Assembly: GCF_036492635.1 (NCBI RefSeq)
Contig: NZ_AP025307.1
Span: forward strand, 186,001-250,000
Length of the DNA stretch: 64,000 nucleotides
Reading direction: 5' to 3'
Origin: Aureibacter tunicatorum
Lineage (GTDB): Bacteria; Bacteroidota; Bacteroidia; Cytophagales; Cyclobacteriaceae
Shown here one piece after another: positions 58,554 to 64,000 of this stretch. Under the pieces are notes generated by a model, which was given only the letters and a program-made list of their open reading frames with translations, did not search any database and was not told the origin of the DNA. Position numbers and translations under genes: made by a program. Position 1 is the stretch's first letter. Each line of letters opens with the position of its first letter.

Positions 58554-59120
58554 ATGCCATTTAGAATTTTACTGGTAATTTTTTTATGTTCATTGGCACT
58601 TCATGATGTGAAGGCACAGTCCGATAAATCAATTGCTGAAGCTTGCAAGACTTTTTTTCAGAGAAACAATGGTTCTGAAAATCAATTTTACATTGGAGCA
58701 TTGATGACGGTTGAGAGTTCCCCTACTTTTGGTGGAAATTTTTTATACTACGCTTCAAAGAAAGGAAGATTTGCCAGGAGGAGAGAATTGTCGAAAATAG
58801 GTTTTGGCGCTTCTTTTTTAATTAGCCCTCAATTCCCATATGACGCAGAAAATAACGTGCTTAGAACAAGCACGATAACAGGCCAATTAAGCTGGAGAGC
58901 TACAGGGATGTTGCATCTGATAGCAGGAGCTGGAGTTAAGATTTCCGATCATGAAATGCCGGAAGGTTTTACGGGTTTGACTATAGAGTCAAGAAGCGAG
59001 CCGATAGGAGACTTTGGAGTTTTATTGAATTTAGCATCGAGCACTAGAGTTCCGGTTTTTTTGCAATTTATGGTAAATACGGATTTGGATTTTAAAGTGG
59101 GATTAGGCTTAAGCTTTTGA
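58554..59120 (+). CDS. Small secreted or outer-membrane beta-barrel protein
   Basis: 188 residues from the ATG at 58554, which begins a signal peptide (MPFRILLVIFLCSLALHDVKAQ); an upstream GTG would extend it by seven residues. The rest consists of alternating strands (FYIGALMTVESSPTFGGNFLYYAS, HLIAGAGVKISDH, GDFGVLLNLASSTRVPVFLQFMV) and ends DFKVGLGLSF, with a terminal Phe typical of outer-membrane barrels. Unknown function. The following lipoprotein gene starts 2 bases after its stop, so it probably heads an operon of four genes up to 62700. Confidence 0.72.
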   Translation: MPFRILLVIFLCSLALHDVKAQSDKSIAEACKTFFQRNNGSENQFYIGALMTVESSPTFGGNFLYYASKKGRFARRRELSKIGFGASFLISPQFPYDAENNVLRTSTITGQLSWRATGMLHLIAGAGVKISDHEMPEGFTGLTIESRSEPIGDFGVLLNLASSTRVPVFLQFMVNTDLDFKVGLGLSF

Positions 59121-59122
59121 GT

Positions 59123-59929
59123 ATGAAAAAATCAATATATTTAGTTTTTGTCTTATTTCTTTTGGCTGCATGCAAGCAAAGCTATACCGTTGAGATGAAA
59201 TTTCCGGTGACTAATTTTGAGATCAATATTCTTGCTGAAGAAGATGATGAATCAGTGGATGGAATAACATATGCTGTTTTTAGTATTTCAGAGGATAGTG
59301 TCTTTAGCGATCGAGACATGTTGGTTAGAGTCCCTGCAGACTACTTAAGCAATATGAAGTATTTGTCAGTGTTGATGACTGAGCCGGGTATAGTGTACAT
59401 CACCTCTTTGTATTTGACAGATGCAAATGGGCTTATAAAAGCTTATGTTCCAAAACACACTTCGGAAGAAGCTGATCTAGTCAGCAGACCACTGCCCTTG
59501 AGGCTTGAGAGATTGGTTAATGAAACATATCACGAAAAAATTGAAGCCTTGCCAAATAACTTCAATGGAGAGGAAGGCAAATACATTGACGGAATATTTG
59601 AAATTGTTCAGCCGGCGGCCTTGTCTGTTGTAGCGACATATTTTGATATATCAACATCTGGTTGGGAATTTGCTGAGGGCAATCTTAAAATATCAGACAG
59701 CTCTTCGGGTAAAGTATATTATGAAGGAGAATTGATGGGTATTGGCCATGTGTTTTTCCCAAAAGGAAATCTTATTAAGGTCAATTTTACTCCTAAAGAA
59801 TCAATGACTATGCAAAAAGCCGATTTAATAAGGGATTCCAACACCTTTCCAATGGAAATACAGGATGACAAGAGCGTAGTGTATGAATTCATTCATGACG
59901 ATCATTTGAAATTTACTTTTAATAAATAA
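59123..59929 (+). CDS. Lipoprotein of unknown function (first of a related trio)
   Basis: 268 residues from the ATG at 59123, starting 2 bases after the previous stop. Lipobox LLAAC (Cys17). The mature part begins KQSYTVEMKFPVTNF. It contains the segment PGIVYITSLYLTDANGLIKAYVPKHTSEEADLVSRPLPLRLE, which lines up with IKEDASGNIVANIPQKGS...SEPLAHK of the next gene. The C-terminal part is beta-rich (GIGHVFFPKGNLIKVNFTP). No catalytic motif. Probably exported, cell-envelope bound. Relation to its neighbours suggests a three-component surface structure. Confidence 0.7.
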   Translation: MKKSIYLVFVLFLLAACKQSYTVEMKFPVTNFEINILAEEDDESVDGITYAVFSISEDSVFSDRDMLVRVPADYLSNMKYLSVLMTEPGIVYITSLYLTDANGLIKAYVPKHTSEEADLVSRPLPLRLERLVNETYHEKIEALPNNFNGEEGKYIDGIFEIVQPAALSVVATYFDISTSGWEFAEGNLKISDSSSGKVYYEGELMGIGHVFFPKGNLIKVNFTPKESMTMQKADLIRDSNTFPMEIQDDKSVVYEFIHDDHLKFTFNK

Positions 59930-59933
59930 ACAT

Positions 59934-60869
59934 ATGAAAAACCTTATTTACTCAATTTTAGCAATTGGAGCTATATTTTTATCCAGTTGTTCAAATAGCG
60001 ATTTGGATGAAAAAGATACTCCAAGTCCTGTGTCTCAGATGAACTTTAATATCAACATTGATGAAGTAGAGGATATCGCATCAGCTAGTAGATCAGCGGC
60101 TACAAGCTCTGTATCTTGGTGGGGTAATGATGTTTCAGTTGTATTTGAATATCAAATTTACAATGCGAATACTGCAGTAGGCACTAGCCAAACGGTTGAA
60201 AGCAAAGGTGTATACTATGGAGATGTATTGACTATAGAGCCAATTTACATTGAAGGAGTATTTGATCAATTCGAGTTGATCTCTGCTGTTATTAAAGAGG
60301 ATGCGTCGGGAAATATTGTAGCTAATATACCCCAAAAAGGTTCTAAATACGAAAGCTTTGTCTCAGAGCCTTTGGCGCATAAGTACGCTGCCGCAAATGG
60401 AGAAATCACTACTTTGAATTTGACATTTGTTGATAATACAGATATTCCATTGAAGGACTTTGGATATGTTGGCTTTGCAATTGGAAAAGATGAGATTATC
60501 ACTGTTGATTCATATTTTTCTATCGCAGCTTTAAAATTTGATGGTACGGATTGGGTGTCTGCTGCTGATAGCGTGATTATTAAGGATAATGCAGGAAATG
60601 AGTTTACGTATTTGAAAGTGAATAACTCTGATCCAAATGACAAAGATGAGTTCTATGAAATATATCTTCCTAGCACATTTGATTATTTGGACCCAAATGC
60701 AAAGTCATTCACTGTACCTGATGATATTGTTTTGTATGAAGGAGGAACTGCAATTAATATTCACTCTTTTAAGGATGAAGGTTTGGGTACTGTAGAATAT
60801 ACAGACGGAGATCCATCAGTTGAGGCACAGATTGTAGATGATAATGTTTACACAATTATTATAAAATAA
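59934..60869 (+). CDS. Lipoprotein of unknown function (second of a related trio)
   Basis: 311 residues with lipobox LSSC (near residue 19). After a low-complexity acidic linker comes a Ser/Ala-rich region (DEVEDIASASRSAATSSVSW), then the shared module: YGDVLTIEPIYIEGVFDQFELISAVIKEDASGNIVANIPQKGSKYESFVSEP and LKDFGYVGFAIGKDE. The same DFGYVG block occurs in the third gene. The last 100 residues are beta-rich (FDYLDPNAKSFTVPDD). Four bases separate it from the preceding gene. No enzymatic motif seen. Confidence 0.7.
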   Translation: MKNLIYSILAIGAIFLSSCSNSDLDEKDTPSPVSQMNFNINIDEVEDIASASRSAATSSVSWWGNDVSVVFEYQIYNANTAVGTSQTVESKGVYYGDVLTIEPIYIEGVFDQFELISAVIKEDASGNIVANIPQKGSKYESFVSEPLAHKYAAANGEITTLNLTFVDNTDIPLKDFGYVGFAIGKDEIITVDSYFSIAALKFDGTDWVSAADSVIIKDNAGNEFTYLKVNNSDPNDKDEFYEIYLPSTFDYLDPNAKSFTVPDDIVLYEGGTAINIHSFKDEGLGTVEYTDGDPSVEAQIVDDNVYTIIIK

Positions 60870-60882
60870 TTTATTCTTAGAT

Positions 60883-62700
60883 ATGCGGACGATATTAAAA
60901 TTTTTCATAGTGTTGAGTATTGTTTCAAGTTTTGGATGCAAATCCAATACTGAAATGAATTCGCCTGTTAATTTATCCAGCGAGATAAGTTTTTCGTCCA
61001 GCATATATAAAACTGACTTAGTAGGCGAAGCATTAACAGCAAGTGCTTCAAGAAGCCAATCAGTCAATGATTGGTACCCTTTTGTGGACTCTTTAGTTTT
61101 GGTTTATACGATAGATGCTTCGCCTGCTGTTAGAATTGCTCTTCCTAAGATTTCTTCTGCTACAAGTGCCGAGTTGGTGTTTGAGCCTTTGTATTTGCAA
61201 GTTCCCAGTGGATCAACCTTTGAAGTTTTGGAAGCGGGCTTGCAGGTCACAGATACTTCTTGGAGTCCAGATTGGAAAAGTGATCCTATGTACCCAATGG
61301 CTGCTATTGTCCCAAAAAAGGGTTCGTCAATGGCCAAATGGATAGACGAATCCGATGCGTTGCCAATATCAGCGATCATTGAAAATGATGTGCAGAGTTT
61401 AGCGCTTCATATGGTAGAGTCTGTCGGCTATAATAGGTCTGACTTTGGGTACGTTGGTATGGGAATATATTTGGACGCAGGACCAATTGTATTTTATTAT
61501 CAAGGAGCTTTTAGCGGCAATGGAACTCAGGAAAATGGTTTGTTTTCGATTTATGATGACGCTCAAAAGTTGATTGGTGACAAAGTATATGAGCATCAAT
61601 TTCCAGCTCCGGCGACAAGAGTCGTTGTGGAATCTGATCCAAATGCTCCTTCGAATTCGATTCCACTATATTTTGATTATTCCGACCCCGTAATTTATGA
61701 AATGAAAAAGTGGAATGCAGCTTTATCTACTTGGGTTTTAGAAAGCGAACCATTTACAGCAATTACAGGAGAGTATTTCAAATTAGAAATCATTCAGAAT
61801 TTGGATGTGGTTTATGTGGACGGTAGCAAGCCTAGTTCTGGCAATGGTTTAAGTTGGCTGGAAGCAAAAAGAACGATTCAAGAAGGTATAGATTTGGCTT
61901 TTCAAAAAACTGTAGCTGAAGGCAAAAAGTATCAAGTGTGGGTGAAAAGCGGAGTTTATTCATTCACAGGCAGAGATAACTATTTGGTTTTAAGGACAGG
62001 TTTAGAAGTTTACGGAAGTTTTGCTGGAAATGAAAACTCTCTTACCCAAAGAGATTTAACTGCTTATACAACTTCTATGGTTGGTGATAACACATTGAAC
62101 GGACCGATTATTAAAGCTGATGGACTTGATAGCGAAACTTTATTGGATGGCTTTTCAGTAAGAGGTGCCAATGGAAATAGCGCGCTTGACATTGATAATT
62201 CGAGTTTGACTGTAAGCAATGTTGTTTTCCGAAATAATTTTACAACAGATCGTGGGGCCGCTGTTCACATAAGTAATGGCTATCCTCAATTTGTAAATTG
62301 CGTTTTTGAAAATAATTCAGCTAGGGTAGATGGTGGAGCAGTATTCAATGACAGAGGTTTTCCTAAGTTTGAGAATTGCACGTTCAATTCAAACTCTACG
62401 TATTTCAATGGTAGCGCTATTTACGTTCGCTATGATAATTTGGAAGTTTTGAATTGTACGTTCCTGCAAAATACAACAGTGTATAGTGGGTATGCTGGAG
62501 GTGCTATATTCTTAAGCAATTCAAGCTTGAGGCTTACAGGCACAGAATTCAAGCGTAATAATCGCTATGCTATATCCAGCTCTAATAGTGCCAACGGATT
62601 TATTGATGGAGGAGGCAATTGTTTTGGTACGGGAGTAGACGCTAATTTGCCGACTAATGTCAATAACCTAAATAATGTGAATATCGGAAACTGCCCTTGA
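60883..62700 (+). CDS. Lipoprotein with trio module and C-terminal right-handed beta-helix
   Basis: 605 residues with lipobox FGC (Cys19). Residues about 40-230 hold the module shared with the previous gene (VFEPLYLQVPSGSTFEVLEAGLQV, AAIVPKKGSSMAKW, YNRSDFGYVGMGI). Residues about 310-590 form a right-handed parallel beta-helix of the pectate-lyase/DUF1565 type: VYVDGSKPSSGNGLSWLEAKRTIQEGI, VWVKSGVYSFTGRDNYLVL, then repeated FxNCxFxxNSA rungs. Such helices bind or cleave polysaccharide; no active-site set is clear. Last of the apparent operon; a terminator follows. Confidence 0.78.
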   Translation: MRTILKFFIVLSIVSSFGCKSNTEMNSPVNLSSEISFSSSIYKTDLVGEALTASASRSQSVNDWYPFVDSLVLVYTIDASPAVRIALPKISSATSAELVFEPLYLQVPSGSTFEVLEAGLQVTDTSWSPDWKSDPMYPMAAIVPKKGSSMAKWIDESDALPISAIIENDVQSLALHMVESVGYNRSDFGYVGMGIYLDAGPIVFYYQGAFSGNGTQENGLFSIYDDAQKLIGDKVYEHQFPAPATRVVVESDPNAPSNSIPLYFDYSDPVIYEMKKWNAALSTWVLESEPFTAITGEYFKLEIIQNLDVVYVDGSKPSSGNGLSWLEAKRTIQEGIDLAFQKTVAEGKKYQVWVKSGVYSFTGRDNYLVLRTGLEVYGSFAGNENSLTQRDLTAYTTSMVGDNTLNGPIIKADGLDSETLLDGFSVRGANGNSALDIDNSSLTVSNVVFRNNFTTDRGAAVHISNGYPQFVNCVFENNSARVDGGAVFNDRGFPKFENCTFNSNSTYFNGSAIYVRYDNLEVLNCTFLQNTTVYSGYAGGAIFLSNSSLRLTGTEFKRNNRYAISSSNSANGFIDGGGNCFGTGVDANLPTNVNNLNNVNIGNCP

Positions 62701-62723
62701 TCATAAGGATTATTTATAGAAAT

Positions 62724-62759
62724 AAAAGCTGGCAGGTAATATAAACTGTCAGCTTTTTT
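62724..62759. terminator. Bidirectional terminator
   Basis: AAAAGCTGGCAG (62724-62735) / CTGTCAGCTTTT (62746-62757) with one G-T pair, between the convergent stops at 62700 and 62762. T-rich on both sides. Confidence 0.85.
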
Positions 62760-62761
62760 AT

Positions 62762-63631
62762 TTAGTTCATAAAGCTCTTATTGATGAACTTGAGACCGTT
62801 GACGATTCCTGTTCGCCAGTATTCCCAATCATGTCCACCATTTCTCATGATAAATTCATGCTCGATTCCTCTTTTTCTCATAATGATATGCATCATTGAA
62901 TTCCCTTCGTATAGGAAATCATCATCTCCGCAATCAAAATACCATCTTACTTGATTCAAATCATTGGGGTTTCTGTTCGTGAATACATGTAAAGGGTTGC
63001 TTGTTTTCCAGTTGGAGGTAATTCTTTTTTTACCTTTTAGATCATCTCCAAGCATATCTCCGAACCGTTCATTGAAAGTAGTTTGATCCAATGAAATCAA
63101 TTGCTCATCTGTCCAAAAAGCTCCGCTTAGAGCGACTGAAGAACCGAATAAACCAGAATGGTTAGTGCTAATCATCGTTGCGCCAAAGCCTCCCATTGAT
63201 AGACCAGCGATTGCTCTGTAGCTTTTTTCAGTTCTTATGCTATATTCATTTTCAATGTAGGGGATGAACTCATTGATGAACATGTCTTGGTAGCTCCATT
63301 TTCCATTTGAAGCATTTAGGTAATAGCAATTCCCTGCGTCTGGCATGATGATGATGCAAGGACTTAACTCTCCTGATTCTATCATTCTATCGGCGGTCTG
63401 TTTGATAGCTCCTTTTTGAACCCAATTGGTATTTGATCCAGTGTAGCCATGTAACAAATAGACTACTGGATATTTCATCTTTGAAGAATTATAACCTTCA
63501 GGCAGATAAACACTATATTTTACATTTGAATTGAGTATCTGGCTCTTATGTTCCAGATCTTCTAGAACGATGCTTTGGGAAAATGAATAAAAAGAAGAAA
63601 TTGTAAGCAGTAATGTTAAAAAATATTTCAT
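62762..63631 (-). CDS. Secreted esterase (EstA/feruloyl-esterase-like alpha/beta hydrolase)
   Basis: 289 residues, signal peptide MKYFLTLLLTISSFYSFSQ. Esterase-family alpha/beta hydrolase: KYPVVYLLHGYTGSNTNW (oxyanion region), nucleophile elbow GLSMGGFG (near residue 145), Asp in FDCGDDDFLYEG, and His in RNGGHDWEYW. Relatives hydrolyse acetyl or feruloyl esters of plant or algal polysaccharides, or are S-formylglutathione-hydrolase-like. The substrate here is not predictable. Convergent with the beta-helix lipoprotein. Confidence 0.9.
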   Translation of the reverse strand: MKYFLTLLLTISSFYSFSQSIVLEDLEHKSQILNSNVKYSVYLPEGYNSSKMKYPVVYLLHGYTGSNTNWVQKGAIKQTADRMIESGELSPCIIIMPDAGNCYYLNASNGKWSYQDMFINEFIPYIENEYSIRTEKSYRAIAGLSMGGFGATMISTNHSGLFGSSVALSGAFWTDEQLISLDQTTFNERFGDMLGDDLKGKKRITSNWKTSNPLHVFTNRNPNDLNQVRWYFDCGDDDFLYEGNSMMHIIMRKRGIEHEFIMRNGGHDWEYWRTGIVNGLKFINKSFMN

Positions 63632-63738
63632 ATTTTATTGATAAATTTATGTGGACGATTTGCAAATTATAATATCTAAAAACTTTTTTTGTTGGATTAG
63701 ATTCATACTATAAAGTCATTAATATACATTTTTTTGCC

Positions 63739-64000
63739 ATGAAAGACATCAATTATCAATCGGTATTGGATGAAATTATACACGAACTGGCTGAGTTTGA
63801 AGACAAAGGAGAGGTCGCTAGTTATATTCCAGAATTAGCGAAAGTGTCTCCTGAAAAATTCGGCGTTTACATCACTGGAGTAGAAGGACAGGAGTGCTAT
63901 ACAGGTGATTATCAAGAACGTTTTTCAATTCAGAGTATTTCAAAAGTTTTCGCATTGGCTTTGGCATTCAAGAATATGGGTGAAAGTCTCTGGAGTAGAG
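63739..64000 (+). CDS. glsA: Glutaminase A (5' part; runs off the window)
   Basis: 87 complete codons are inside the window. The N-terminal part of the serine-dependent glutaminase family is plain: GEVASYIPELAKVSPEKFGV, GDYQERFSIQSISKVFALALA, with the catalytic S66-x-x-K69 pair. It hydrolyses glutamine to glutamate and ammonia in the cytoplasm. Divergent from the esterase gene (107-base gap without an obvious consensus promoter). The 3' end lies beyond base 64000. Confidence 0.9.
   Translation, partial: MKDINYQSVLDEIIHELAEFEDKGEVASYIPELAKVSPEKFGVYITGVEGQECYTGDYQERFSIQSISKVFALALAFKNMGESLWSR

Overview
The window looks like a chromosomal segment of a low-GC, probably marine member of the Bacteroidota, most likely Cytophagales (Flammeovirgaceae/Persicobacteraceae-like). 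The evidence is a type IX secretion (T9SS) C-terminal sorting domain, many Bacteroidota-type lipoproteins, promoters of the form TTG-N20/21-TAnnTTTG, weak Shine-Dalgarno signals and a Ser-type sulfatase paired with its radical-SAM maturase. The genus is inference. I saw no rRNA, tRNA, CRISPR array, prophage or classical insertion sequence.

Layout. 1-2000: tandem pair of near-identical Rpn/PD-(D/E)XK genes with matching promoters; a third, truncated copy is at 19440. 2138-7021: giant secreted protein carrying two unrelated nuclease domains. 7227-10085: large basic cytoplasmic-type protein with a degenerate M91 (NleD-like) metallopeptidase core; a distant relative is at 48750-51368. 10153-19294: sugar-isomerase-like cupin, chorismatase-like enzyme, IclR regulator with a beta-propeller/cytochrome c protein, and divergently a 1338-residue HzsA-like/cytochrome/FGE-like fusion. 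20163-22220: metallo-beta-lactamase-fold hydrolase and a lipoprotein. 22406-34194: alpha-oxoamine synthase, COG0523 metallochaperone with a strong palindromic operator, SO_0444-type Cu/Zn permease with a C-terminal HMA domain, an AraC regulator with an N-terminal CxxC metal-binding segment, methyltransferase, DUF3347 protein, an SDR lacking its catalytic residues, the PrfH-RtcB ribosome-repair pair, and a second metal permease. 34202-36942: pentapeptide-repeat membrane protein and PagL-like deacylase. 37113-41329: translationally coupled operon with a glycan-binding-type protein, VanX, a polytopic membrane protein and VanW. 41353-45544: AraC regulator, sulfatase, sulfatase maturase. 45768-48753: unknown protein with a Cys/Pro tail, then 7TM protein, histidine kinase and response regulator. 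52081-58404: GNAT and a complete RND efflux operon. 58554-62700: barrel protein and three related lipoproteins, the last with a beta-helix. 62762-64000: secreted esterase and the start of a glutaminase.

Themes. Metal handling (four transporter/chaperone/sensor genes between 23.9 and 34.2 kb) and envelope or extracellular functions dominate. The best candidates for something undescribed are the two large pseudo-M91 proteins, the HMA-AraC regulator with its 21-bp-phased repeats in front of the permease, the structured 384-bp region between rtcB and the second permease, and the unknown Cys-tailed protein in front of an orphan two-component system.
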